From an uncultured Lachnospiraceae bacterium (GTDB lineage: Bacteria; Bacillota; Clostridia; Lachnospirales; Lachnospiraceae), in assembly GCA_949893755.1 (NCBI GenBank), contig CATLCV010000002.1:42665-106664 (forward strand): a stretch of DNA of 64,000 bases, written 5' to 3'. Position 1 is the first letter of the stretch. Every line of letters starts with the position of its first letter. The position numbers and the translations under genes were made by a program. The notes beneath the pieces are model-generated. The model did not search any database. It saw only the letters and a list, made by a program, of their open reading frames with translations, and was not told the DNA's origin. Positions 17,924-26,295 of this stretch are shown here, in pieces.

Positions 17924-19123
17924 TCAACAGCCGCCCAGCCGCCTCATGACCTCCAGGCACATCCGTCCGTTATGGTACGGGCATTTCCAGGGATCCACGA
18001 TGGGCTTTTCGATGGGATTGCGGTCCTTGTCCAGTCCGGCAAACCACTCCGAGCCAGGCCGTTTGTCAATCAGATGCTCCCGGATATAGCCCCAGATATC
18101 CTCTGCCGCCGCCAGATATTCCTGTTTCTCCGGATGCTTCTGATATCCGTTTAAAAATCCCACCACAGCCTCCGCCTGCACCCACCAGACCCGTGTGGTA
18201 TCCACCACGCCGTTCTCCGCTTCATTGACCAGGGAATGGTCTGTATAAGCCCGGCGGAAAATATGTTCCGTAATGGCCTCCGTGATCGGCGCCAGCCGCT
18301 CCGTACAGACCGCGTCGTCCAGGATCTCCAGTCCCCGGTCCGCAAGCCATGCAGTCTCGATGTCATGGCCGTAGGAATACAGGTCGATCAGCGGATTCCA
18401 GAACCGGTCGAAGAAGACCTCCTGCCGCCCCAGTCCGGGATTGTAGATCTTGTCTGCCATAATGTCCAGCATCTCCCGAAGCCGGTCCGCAATGTCTCCG
18501 TCCTTCGTCACCCGGTAAAATTCCGTATACGCCTCGAATACGTGAAGCAGAGTGTTCATGGTTTTTTCCGCCATCACGCCGTTTTCGGAGAGCTTGTCAT
18601 TCTCCGCGGGGCAAAAGTCCCGGGTAAACGCTTCCCGGTAGCCGTTTGCGGCCCCGCAGCCGTCCTTACAGTTTTCCTCCACTGTCCGGTACAGGCCGCG
18701 GGCGATCTCCAATGCCCCTTCCTCTCCGGACGCGTCATAGTAGGAGGACAGCGCATAGATGGCAAATGCCTGGTTATAGGTATGCTTCGTGTCGTCCTCC
18801 GGCTGTCCCTTGTGATCCAGCGACCAGTAGACGCCGCCGTATTCCCGGTCCAGGCAGCGGTCCCGCAGAAAGCGGAAGGCGTGCCCGGCGCTTTCCAGGA
18901 GGCTCTCCTCCCCCAATGCCAGATATGCATTGGAGAAGAACCAGAGGATCCGGCTGTTCAGGATGCATCCCTTCACCGCCTTTTTATCCAGCTTAAGGTC
19001 GTATCCCAGATAACCGTAGAAGCCTCCGTTTTCCCGGTCCGCCATGCCCTGCCAGAAGGGAATGATGTGTTCCGTCAGATGCTGTCTTACTTCTGTTTTC
19101 AGTCTGCTTTTACCTGATTCCAA
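17924..19123 (-). CDS. Mannobiose/cellobiose 2-epimerase (AGE superfamily)
   Basis: The start is TTG at 19123: AGGAGG lies 9 nt upstream, and the 399-residue product fits the family. Longer readings run 150 nt into the GH130 gene. Motifs of the (alpha/alpha)6-barrel epimerases are present: ENGGFYGYLGYD, HTYNQAFAIYALSSYY, YSYGHDIETAWL, WWVQAEAVVGFLNGY and a C-terminal PWKCPYHNGRMCLE. It converts beta-1,4-mannobiose to Man-beta-1,4-Glc for the phosphorylase at 16711. Its start overlaps the upstream GH130 stop by 14 nt. Confidence 0.92.
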   Translation of the reverse strand: MESGKSRLKTEVRQHLTEHIIPFWQGMADRENGGFYGYLGYDLKLDKKAVKGCILNSRILWFFSNAYLALGEESLLESAGHAFRFLRDRCLDREYGGVYWSLDHKGQPEDDTKHTYNQAFAIYALSSYYDASGEEGALEIARGLYRTVEENCKDGCGAANGYREAFTRDFCPAENDKLSENGVMAEKTMNTLLHVFEAYTEFYRVTKDGDIADRLREMLDIMADKIYNPGLGRQEVFFDRFWNPLIDLYSYGHDIETAWLADRGLEILDDAVCTERLAPITEAITEHIFRRAYTDHSLVNEAENGVVDTTRVWWVQAEAVVGFLNGYQKHPEKQEYLAAAEDIWGYIREHLIDKRPGSEWFAGLDKDRNPIEKPIVDPWKCPYHNGRMCLEVMRRLGGC

Positions 19124-20135
19124 TCTCTGTATCCTCCTGGGAAACCGCGCTGTGTTCCCTGATATAAGCCAATATTTCCTCCGCCCTGGTAAACGCGAGC
19201 CCCACATAAGTGTCGGCGGCTCCGTAATAGATCGCGATCCTTCCGCTTGCGGCGTCATGGATGGTCGCGCAGGGGAAGGTCACATTGGGCACGAACCCGC
19301 GTTCCTCATACCACTCCTCCGGTGTCAGCAGGAACGTATCGCAGCGGTATTTCACGATCGACGGCTCATCCAGATCCAGGACCGCGCCGCCGATGCTGTA
19401 TACATAGCCGTTGCAGGTCCCGGTCACGCCATGGTAGAACAGCAGCCACCCTTCGCTGGTCTCGATGGGCGCCGCGCCGCCGCCGATCTTCACATTCTGC
19501 CACCATTCCTTTCCTTTTCCCATCACATGACGGTGCCTGCCCCAGTACTCCATGTCGCTGCTCTCCGAAAGGAAGATGTCCCCGAAGGGCGTATGCCCGC
19601 TGTCGCTTGGGCGGGACAGCATCAGGAACTTCCCGTTCACCTTTCGCGGGAACAGCACCGCGTTTCTGTTAAATGGAAGAAACGGGTTTTCGATCCGGGT
19701 AAATGTCTTGAAATCCTGTGTCTTCGCCACTCCGATGGATGCCCCGTAAAAGTCCTGGCACCAGATGATGTAATAGGTATCCTCCACCTTCACCAGCCTG
19801 GGGTCGTAGGCATATCTGGGCATAAATTCCTTTCCCGCTTCGTCCTGAAAACGGATCTTTTCCTTTTCAAAATCCCAGTGAATGCCGTCCCTGCTCCATC
19901 CGAGATAGATATACGGGATCCCGTTGGTCTGCTCCCCCCGGAATACGCCGATAAATTCTCCGTTGTACGGCATGACCGCACTGTTAAATATCCTTGCGAC
20001 GCCATCTGCCGGGTTGCGCCCGATGATGGGGTTCTCACTGTATCTCCATACCGGCATCCGCTCCCTGCCGTCCTTCGGCCTGTCCTGCCAGGGCATATTC
20101 GGCACCGCCGCCCCGATGATCTTTACCTCGCTCAT
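19110..20135 (-). CDS. GH130 beta-1,4-mannooligosaccharide phosphorylase type
   Basis: The 341 residues carry the GH130 subfamily 2 pattern: FNSAVMPYNGEFIGVFRGEQ, PRYAYDPRLVKVEDTYYI with the catalytic-site Asp, GGGAAPIETSEGWLLFYHGV and YYGAADTYVGLAF. It phosphorolyses mannose from the non-reducing end of mannooligosaccharides, releasing mannose-1-P. With the subfamily 1 enzyme it forms the pair found in the Roseburia mannan locus. GGAGGAAAACT precedes ATG 20135. Confidence 0.92.
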   Translation of the reverse strand: MSEVKIIGAAVPNMPWQDRPKDGRERMPVWRYSENPIIGRNPADGVARIFNSAVMPYNGEFIGVFRGEQTNGIPYIYLGWSRDGIHWDFEKEKIRFQDEAGKEFMPRYAYDPRLVKVEDTYYIIWCQDFYGASIGVAKTQDFKTFTRIENPFLPFNRNAVLFPRKVNGKFLMLSRPSDSGHTPFGDIFLSESSDMEYWGRHRHVMGKGKEWWQNVKIGGGAAPIETSEGWLLFYHGVTGTCNGYVYSIGGAVLDLDEPSIVKYRCDTFLLTPEEWYEERGFVPNVTFPCATIHDAASGRIAIYYGAADTYVGLAFTRAEEILAYIREHSAVSQEDTEIGIR

Positions 20136-20191
20136 AGTTTTCCTCCATAATTCATAATATACTGTCGGTTATGCGTTACTGTTCCTGCGGT

Positions 20192-20242
20192 GCCGTGCGC
20201 CTGCCGCACGGCATCCGTCCATGACAGCGGCAGCCCTGCCGC
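20192..20242 (-). other. Two intercistronic hairpins between transporter and enzyme genes
   Basis: Arms GCCGTGCG/CGCACGGC (20192-20212) and GCGGCAG/CTGCCGC (20227-20242) lie between the permease stop and the GH130 gene. There is no U-tract. They could protect the transporter mRNA 3' end or set the ratio of transporter to enzyme expression. Confidence 0.55.
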
Positions 20243-20248
20243 TCCGTC

Positions 20249-21094
20249 TTAACCCTTCACGGCTCCCGCTGCCAGTCCGCCGTAGATCTGCTTCTGGCAG
20301 AGGATAAATACGATCAGCGCCGGGATCATCGTAATGATCACGCCCGCACAGATGTAGTTGTACTGATTTCCCAAAGGCCCTGTAAATTTAAACAGCGATG
20401 TAGCCACCGTCACCAGCCGGTTTTTATCCTGCAGATACAGATTTGCTGTATAGTATTCGTTGTACACTCCGACGCCTTTGAGGATCATCACTGTTACGAT
20501 CGCCGGTTTCAGCAGAGGGAACAGGATCCGGAAAAATACGCCGAAGTAGGTGCACCCGTCCATGATGGCCGATTCATCCAGGGAATCCGGTATATTTTCG
20601 AAAAACTGGATGAAGATATAGATGGAAATGATATCCGTCCCGCACATCATGATGATATATCCAGGTAAAAAGTTGATCCATCCCAGGCTGTACATGATCT
20701 GGTACACGGATACCTGCATGGCGATGCCGGGAAGCAGCGACGCGAACAGGAACATATTGCGGATCAGCCCGTTTCCCCTGAATTTGAAGCGGCTCAGCAC
20801 ATAGGCCAGCATGGAACCGGTCAGGATCGACCCGGTCAGCACGCAGACCAGGATGATGAAGGAATTCCGGAAGGCAACCCCCATGTTTGCCTGCTTCCAT
20901 GCCTGGATGAAGTTATCAAAATAGGTCCAGCTCTGGGGCAGCGTCATGACATTTGTGGAAGCGTATTCCTCCGGCGTCTTAAATGCCGTGATGACACAGA
21001 CGACGATGGGAAGCACGGATATAAACGCTCCGAAGATCAATGTAATATATTTTAAAACTGAGAGTACGTTTCTTTTTATCTTTGCTTTTGACAT
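20249..21094 (-). CDS. Carbohydrate ABC transporter permease (MalG/CUT1 type)
   Basis: Six membrane segments are predicted from hydrophobicity. The ATPase-docking EAA loop reads SLDESAIMDGCTYFGVFFRILFP, ending in the usual G and LP positions. It ends with the typical GLAAGAVKG. With the permease at 21094 (1-nt overlap) it forms the channel for manno-oligosaccharides. No ATPase gene is present; CUT1 systems of Bacillota usually share one encoded elsewhere. Confidence 0.92.
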   Translation of the reverse strand: MSKAKIKRNVLSVLKYITLIFGAFISVLPIVVCVITAFKTPEEYASTNVMTLPQSWTYFDNFIQAWKQANMGVAFRNSFIILVCVLTGSILTGSMLAYVLSRFKFRGNGLIRNMFLFASLLPGIAMQVSVYQIMYSLGWINFLPGYIIMMCGTDIISIYIFIQFFENIPDSLDESAIMDGCTYFGVFFRILFPLLKPAIVTVMILKGVGVYNEYYTANLYLQDKNRLVTVATSLFKFTGPLGNQYNYICAGVIITMIPALIVFILCQKQIYGGLAAGAVKG

Positions 21095-22071
21095 TACCGT
21101 GCACCTCCTCTTGCTTCCGCTTCCAGACGTTTCTTACGCTTTCTGACCTCCCGGATCGGCTCTGCCTCTCCCACGCCGAAGTAGTATCTTTCAATCCCCT
21201 TCTGGATCAGCGTGGCGATCATGATCAGCCCCAGCAGAACCACCGCCATGGCGGACGCCAGTCCCACCTTCTGGCTTTCATGGGCCAGCCGGTTCATGAT
21301 GACGAAGTAGGTTCCTGTTCCGAAATCACCGCCGGTAATAACGTAAGGCGGTTCGAATACGCTCAGGGAGCCGGTGATCGAAAGGATCATGTTCAGCACG
21401 ATGATCGTCTTGATGTTCGGCAGGATGATGTAGATAAATTTCTGAAAGCTGTTGGCCCCGTCAATATCTCCTGCTTCATAGAGGGAAGCATCCACCGACA
21501 TGATCGCTCCGATAAACATGACCATGCCCTGTCCCATGTATCTCCAGATGGAGGTAGCCGCCACGGAAATATTGTTGATGCTGGTATCCTTCAGCCAGTA
21601 GGGAAGCTGCTCCAGCTTGAACCCGCACCACTGCAGGACCGTATCCAGAACAAATCCCCTGGTATAGAAGAATTTGAAAATGAAGCCGACCGCGATACCG
21701 CATACCAGGTAAGGGAAGAACATCAGCCCTTTAAATACGCCGCTGCCCCTTACCTTGAAGCTCAGCACAGACGCAAAGTACAGCGCAAGCGCAAGCTGGA
21801 TGAAGGAAGCCGCAATGTAATAGAGGCTCAGCTTCAGCGCCTGGAAACAGTCCTTTCTCGTAAAGACCTCCACATAATTCTGCAGACCTACAAATTCCCG
21901 GTCGCCGATGTATTTCATATCATAAAAGCTGAATCCGATCATTTTGAAAAACGGTATGTATGTAAAGATGACCAGCAGTGCCACCGGTACGAGCATAAAG
22001 GTAAAAATGCAAAGCTTCCGGTTGACCTTTCCTGACTGGACCCACGCTTTAAAACTGGTCTTGTTGCCCAT
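21094..22071 (-). CDS. Carbohydrate ABC transporter permease (MalF/CUT1 type)
   Basis: The 325 residues have an N-terminal cytoplasmic stretch, about six membrane helices and an EAA loop SLYEAGDIDGANSFQKFIYIILP. The C-terminus is rich in Arg/Lys (VRKRKKRLEAEARGG). It pairs with the MalG-like subunit that follows with overlapping stop and start, and lies 34 nt after the binding-protein gene. Confidence 0.92.
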   Translation of the reverse strand: MGNKTSFKAWVQSGKVNRKLCIFTFMLVPVALLVIFTYIPFFKMIGFSFYDMKYIGDREFVGLQNYVEVFTRKDCFQALKLSLYYIAASFIQLALALYFASVLSFKVRGSGVFKGLMFFPYLVCGIAVGFIFKFFYTRGFVLDTVLQWCGFKLEQLPYWLKDTSINNISVAATSIWRYMGQGMVMFIGAIMSVDASLYEAGDIDGANSFQKFIYIILPNIKTIIVLNMILSITGSLSVFEPPYVITGGDFGTGTYFVIMNRLAHESQKVGLASAMAVVLLGLIMIATLIQKGIERYYFGVGEAEPIREVRKRKKRLEAEARGGAR

Positions 22072-22105
22072 AATCCCATGCTCTCCTTTCCTTATTCAGG
22101 AACCT

Positions 22106-23476
22106 TTAAAATTCCACGCCGTTGGATTCCTGAGCTGCCGCCCACTTCTCATTCCATTCCGCAGACAGTTCTTCCATGGTCTTGGTCCCGGATACCGCTT
22201 CCTCTACGATCTGTGTCGGAACCGCACCGGATACATTGAGCCCGAGCTCGGAGTCGTTGTTGACATCATTGAACAGATTTTCTTCCCCTGCTTCCGCCGG
22301 GTTGTTGACTACCAGCTCGATTCCTTCCAAAGCCTGCAGCGCCTCCGGATATTCATCTCCCTTCACAACGGAAAGACCGCCTTCCCCTTGTGCAAATCCG
22401 GATTTTTCCACCAGCCACTTGATGTAGCACATTGCCGCCAGCTGGTTATCCCGTGAGCTGTTGCAGTTGATGCCGTAGTTGTAGTCCGGGCCTGCCGCCG
22501 CATACTGCTTTCCGTCCACAGTGATGGGGAATGTCATATATCCGATATCATCCGCGTGATCCCCTGCCTGCTGGATCTGTACAACTGACCAGGAGCCCAG
22601 CGCCATACATCCGATCTCGCCGTTGTTCAGCCTGCCCTTGCTTCCTTCCCAGTCTGTGGTGGTCGGATCTTCCTCTGTCAGACCTCTCTTCACCGCCTCA
22701 TACAAGGTGTTGTAGACTGCAAACGGGCCTGTCCCGTCTCCCCGGTCCGTGAACGGCTCTTTTCCCTTTGTAAGCCCTGTATTGGCAAAATCCGGATCCC
22801 CTGTGGAACCGCCGTCGATGTACGCGTCCCATGCTGTCATCGTCCAGCCTGCCGCGAAATTGGTATACAGCGGGATGGCGTCCGTCTTTTCCTTGATGGC
22901 CTCCAGCGCGTCCAGAAATTCATCCGGCGTCTTCGGCAGCTCCGTGATGCCGGCTTCCTCAAATACCGCCTTGTTATATACGATGCCCTGGACATTTGCC
23001 ATGGAAGGAACACCGTATACCGCGTCCTGGTAAGTGAAATTATTCAGCATGTTATCCTCATAAATTTCCGCCAGCGCAGACTTGTCGCCCAGCTTTGTAA
23101 AATAATTCTCCAGCTCATCCTTATCCACCGACGTGGGCACCATGCAGATATCTCCCCAGTCGCCGGTCGTCAGGCGGGTGGTGATGTCATTTGCATAATC
23201 CGTGATCCCCTCATATTCGATATTGATATTGGGATACAGCTTCTGAAATTCCTCGATATATCCCTTGAAGGTGGTATCCACCACATCGGTCTTGTGGGTC
23301 AGGAATTTCAGATCCGCCTCAATATCCGTGTAGTCCTCCCCCAGTTTGATCTGATCGATGGTCACATCCATCTCCTGCTTCTCCACCGCCTGTTTGGATC
23401 CGCATGCGGATAATGAAACTGCCATTACCGCCGTGAGAGATGCGCAAAGCACTCTCCTCATCATTTTGTTTTTCAT
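22106..23476 (-). CDS. Extracellular solute-binding lipoprotein, probable manno-oligosaccharide binder
   Basis: The lipoprotein signal ends in the lipobox LSAC (MKNKMMRRVLCASLTAVMAVS-LSAC). The mature protein of about 430 residues is a family 1 binding protein: TDVVDTTFKGYIEEFQKLYPNINIEYEG and YNKAVFEEAGITELPKTPDEF. It captures the substrate at the membrane surface and delivers it to the two permeases. Sugar specificity is inferred from the operon. AAGAGGAG precedes ATG 23476. Confidence 0.9.
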   Translation of the reverse strand: MKNKMMRRVLCASLTAVMAVSLSACGSKQAVEKQEMDVTIDQIKLGEDYTDIEADLKFLTHKTDVVDTTFKGYIEEFQKLYPNINIEYEGITDYANDITTRLTTGDWGDICMVPTSVDKDELENYFTKLGDKSALAEIYEDNMLNNFTYQDAVYGVPSMANVQGIVYNKAVFEEAGITELPKTPDEFLDALEAIKEKTDAIPLYTNFAAGWTMTAWDAYIDGGSTGDPDFANTGLTKGKEPFTDRGDGTGPFAVYNTLYEAVKRGLTEEDPTTTDWEGSKGRLNNGEIGCMALGSWSVVQIQQAGDHADDIGYMTFPITVDGKQYAAAGPDYNYGINCNSSRDNQLAAMCYIKWLVEKSGFAQGEGGLSVVKGDEYPEALQALEGIELVVNNPAEAGEENLFNDVNNDSELGLNVSGAVPTQIVEEAVSGTKTMEELSAEWNEKWAAAQESNGVEF

Positions 23477-23511
23477 TGCTTTTTCTCCTCTTCTTTTTTT
23501 ATTTTAAGACC

Positions 23512-23545
23512 TGGCATATACCTGCATTTCTGCAGTGACATGCCA
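23512..23545 (-). other. Hairpin between lacI and the binding-protein gene
   Basis: Outer arms TGGCAT/ATGCCA and inner arms CTGCA/TGCAG surround a 4-nt loop. It starts 6 nt after the lacI stop. No U-tract is present. It may limit or separate regulator and transporter transcripts, or serve as an operator. Confidence 0.5.
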
Positions 23546-23550
23546 AAGCC

Positions 23551-24606
23551 TTAATTTCCTGTTGATCCCGGTGTACACACCGCAAGCCCATAAAAGCTGC
23601 TCTCCGCAATGGGAATATGCATGTTCTGCTTTACTCTGATCCCGCATTCCGCATATCGGGTAACGTACCCCGCATCGGGATGATCTCTTCTATATAAAAT
23701 GCATTCCGCCGCTGTTTTTGCCGTCTGCTCCATGTCCCCGCCGCAGACAATAAGCCGATCCGGGAGCGCCGGTTCCACCTTCCCGTCCTTGCAGACATCC
23801 GCCGCAGGATTCTCCGGTATTTCCGTCTCTGCTCTCTGAAGGGTCCGCAGGAATCCTTCCGCATATTCATTTCCCTGAATGATCCATGCTGTCGGCTGGT
23901 TCTCCGGCAGATCTGTACTTTGATCTGTTTCCTTTAGATTCAGCGGGCCGACGTATTCAATGAGCCCGTTTGCCAGCATTGCCTTGCAATATCCCATATA
24001 GCCGTCCATACTTCCGTCCGATGCGGCCGGATCTCCCGCAAAGCCGATGCTGCGGTGGCCCTGATCGATCAGCTGCTGCGTAACGGCCTGCACCCCATGA
24101 TAGCTGTCGGGTACGATATGGTCCATCGGCTCCCCGGGATGGTAAAATCCGATCCCGACTGCCGGCGCCTTGATCCTTTTCTGTATCTCACGGATAAATT
24201 CCGCATCCAGCTCCCCCAGGAAGATCAGCCCGTCCAGCTCCATACCGTTAAAATATCCGCCGAAGGGTTTTGGGATTTTTGCTTCTGTACGAACGATCTC
24301 CAGCAAGGTCAGGCTGTCTTCGCAGGACAGAAGCTGCGCGATCCTTCCGTACAGGTTCATATAAAAGGAAGGAATCTCCCTGATAAATCTCTCTGCGGTC
24401 ATCACTCCGATATAATAGGTCTCCGCTTCCTTTTCCGATGCGGATTCCGGAAGCCGGTATCCCATTTCGGCTGCTTTTTCCTTCACTGTCTGCCGCAGCT
24501 CTTCTCCAACCCCTTTTTTGTTTTTCAGGGCATTTGACACGCTGACGATGCTGATATTCAATTCCCTGGCAATATCTTCCATCCGAATTTCTTTCTTATG
24601 TTTCAT
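23551..24606 (-). CDS. LacI-family transcriptional regulator of the mannan locus (1)
   Basis: An N-terminal LacI helix-turn-helix (IRMEDIARELNISIVSVSNALKNKKGV) precedes a periplasmic-binding-protein-like effector domain (LDGLIFLGELDAEF, GVQAVTQQLIDQGHRSIGFAGD). At 351 residues the length is normal. The effector domain has an insert near residue 260 (ENPAADVCKDGKVEPALPDR). It is the first gene of the minus-strand mannan operon, 74 nt before the binding protein. Its promoter carries a perfect palindrome, so it may repress itself and the operon. Confidence 0.9.
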   Translation of the reverse strand: MKHKKEIRMEDIARELNISIVSVSNALKNKKGVGEELRQTVKEKAAEMGYRLPESASEKEAETYYIGVMTAERFIREIPSFYMNLYGRIAQLLSCEDSLTLLEIVRTEAKIPKPFGGYFNGMELDGLIFLGELDAEFIREIQKRIKAPAVGIGFYHPGEPMDHIVPDSYHGVQAVTQQLIDQGHRSIGFAGDPAASDGSMDGYMGYCKAMLANGLIEYVGPLNLKETDQSTDLPENQPTAWIIQGNEYAEGFLRTLQRAETEIPENPAADVCKDGKVEPALPDRLIVCGGDMEQTAKTAAECILYRRDHPDAGYVTRYAECGIRVKQNMHIPIAESSFYGLAVCTPGSTGN

Positions 24607-24647
24607 TTCTACATCGACTCCGTAAATCGTGTCTTATGTTAATTTTG

Positions 24648-24699
24648 TTAATCTCTTTTAGATTAAATTAATCATACTCTAGTTAATTTAATTTGTCAA
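24648..24699 (-). promoter_or_regulatory. Consensus promoter plus palindromic operator of the mannan operon
   Basis: TTGACA (24694-24699) and TATGAT (24671-24676) are spaced by exactly 17 nt on the minus strand. Just downstream, TTAATCT (24648-24654) and AGATTAA (24660-24666) form a perfect inverted repeat that would overlap the transcription start, the usual place for a LacI-type operator. Confidence 0.75.
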
Positions 24700-24875
24700 C
24701 ACTTTACCCCCCCTATATATTTTTCGTTATTTTTCATAATTTTAGAGAATATATTTTGTATGAAATGCACAATAAATTTTACTTTTAATTATCCAAAAAA
24801 GAGAAATGCAGAAATTCATAAACATGTAGATTCCATTTTATTAACCAAAACAGATTCAGAAAAGTTTTTTACAAC

Positions 24876-24921
24876 AAAAAAGGACGGCTGGTATACCGGA
24901 TGATCCGGATACCAGCCGTCC
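24876..24921 (-). terminator. Rho-independent terminator of the second lacI gene
   Basis: Perfect 13-bp arms GGACGGCTGGTAT/ATACCAGCCGTCC enclose a smaller CCGGAT/ATCCGG-type stem and are followed on the minus strand by TTTTTTG. Confidence 0.88.
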
Positions 24922-24932
24922 CTGAAAAACCG

Positions 24933-24988
24933 TTCGTCAGCCATACGCACGGCTGATGAGATCTGCCGTGCGTATGGCTCCAGACGAA
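24933..24988 (-). repeat. Long hairpin in the 3' region of the second lacI gene
   Basis: Inner arms CCATACGCACGGC (24941-24953) and GCCGTGCGTATGG (24965-24977) are perfect; outer TTCGTC/GACGAA (24933-24938, 24983-24988) extend the stem. It has no T-tract and lies between the stop codon and the terminator. The remaining gap between the two lacI genes (24722-24875) is AT-rich with nothing recognisable. Confidence 0.7.
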
Positions 24989-25008
24989 GGCGCACTGCTT
25001 CTGCCTGA

Positions 25009-26025
25009 CTATAATCTTGACCGGACCGTCTTTTTTTCTACGATCCTTCCTGTTATGATCTGAACTCCTTCCACATATTTTTCATGCTTTATTTTTTTGA
25101 TCAGTGATTTGACGCAAACCTCCGCCATCCGTTCCATATCTACGCTGTAGGAGGTGATCCGCTCCGGATCCATCCCCATGCCGGCGGGCAGGAAATCGTC
25201 GAAGCCGACCACCGAGACATCGTCCGGAACCGAGACTCCCAGTTCTTCCAGATTCTGGATCAGGATATTTGCCGTAAAGTCACAGTTGCACACATAGGCA
25301 TCCAGGTCTCTCCTCTCCGTCAGGATCTTTGCATAGGTCTTTCCGTACTTGCTCCGGTCCGATATTTCCCATTCGTCCTCATAATCAATGCCGTTCTCCC
25401 GCAGCGCCTTCCTGTAGCCCCAGAATCGGTCCGCAATGCTGCTCGTGGCATCGATATTTCCCACATATCCGATCTTTCGGTGGCCCCGCCTGATCAGATG
25501 ATCGGTGAGCAGATAGGTGCCGTAATATCCATCGGAAATGACCGTGTCAAATGCAATGGACGGCATGTAGGTGTCCAGAAAAAATACCGGCAGGCAGGAC
25601 TGGCTGACCATGGTGTCTATATATTTTTCACCAAGCTGCCCCACCAGGATCAGCCCGTCCACCTTTGCGTCCTGCAGCACCTTCGGGACATTGCTTTCCT
25701 GCTCGTCCTCCTTTTTCAAAAGCTCCAGGATGCCGTAGTAATGGTTGTCATAGAGCGCCCGGACCACCTTTTCATAGAGCTGTCCGTAAAAGGAGACCGA
25801 ATACCCGTAGTAATGCTCCGGCATGATCACTCCGATGTTCCCTGTTGCAGCGGGCGCGGATCTGGCGGAGGAGCCGGAAACGTATCCCATCTGCTCCGCC
25901 ACCTGTTTGATCCGGATCCGCATCTCCTCGCTGACCCCCGGCTTTCCCGACAGTGCCTTCGACACCGCCACATTGCTCACTCCGACCCTTGCTGCTATAT
26001 CTGCCAATGTAACTCCTTTAGCCAT
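25009..26025 (-). CDS. LacI-family transcriptional regulator of the mannan locus (2)
   Basis: The start is ATG 26025 (MAKGVTLADIAARVGVSNVAVSKALSGK), preceded by GGGGGGATCGAT. The longer reading from 26088 adds residues unlike the family. The HTH is canonical and the effector domain shows DGLILVGQLGEKYI, TDHLIRRGHRKIGYVGN and VPDDVSVVGFDDFL. It differs enough from the regulator at 23551 to suggest another effector or operator. It is transcribed separately, with its own promoter and terminator. Two LacI regulators are also found with the Roseburia mannan locus. Confidence 0.9.
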   Translation of the reverse strand: MAKGVTLADIAARVGVSNVAVSKALSGKPGVSEEMRIRIKQVAEQMGYVSGSSARSAPAATGNIGVIMPEHYYGYSVSFYGQLYEKVVRALYDNHYYGILELLKKEDEQESNVPKVLQDAKVDGLILVGQLGEKYIDTMVSQSCLPVFFLDTYMPSIAFDTVISDGYYGTYLLTDHLIRRGHRKIGYVGNIDATSSIADRFWGYRKALRENGIDYEDEWEISDRSKYGKTYAKILTERRDLDAYVCNCDFTANILIQNLEELGVSVPDDVSVVGFDDFLPAGMGMDPERITSYSVDMERMAEVCVKSLIKKIKHEKYVEGVQIITGRIVEKKTVRSRL

Positions 26026-26152
26026 ATCGATCCCCCCAGTTCCCGCAATCTGCACCCGAAAGCCTGCCGGCTTCCGGGCAAATCCCAAAAAATATTTCTG
26101 AAAATATATTTAACAAAATTATATTTATTTAATTTGTATTTGGTTAATTCTA

Positions 26153-26181
26153 AATATACTCAAATTCTCCGGTATTGTCAA
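26153..26181 (-). promoter_or_regulatory. Promoter of the second lacI gene
   Basis: TTGACA (26176-26181) and TATATT (26153-26158) are spaced by 17 nt on the minus strand. The leader downstream is rich in TTAAT/ATTAA words, including TTTAATTTGT, which also occurs at the mannan operon promoter, so the two may share a regulator. Confidence 0.75.
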
Positions 26182-26295
26182 TGACAACTTCTGTTTACCC
26201 CCGCTGAAAAAAACTCCTTTTCTTTCTCTCTCATATCATGTACAATAAAAACAGCTTTTGTCTTACCACGAATATAGAAAAAAGGAATTTACAAT

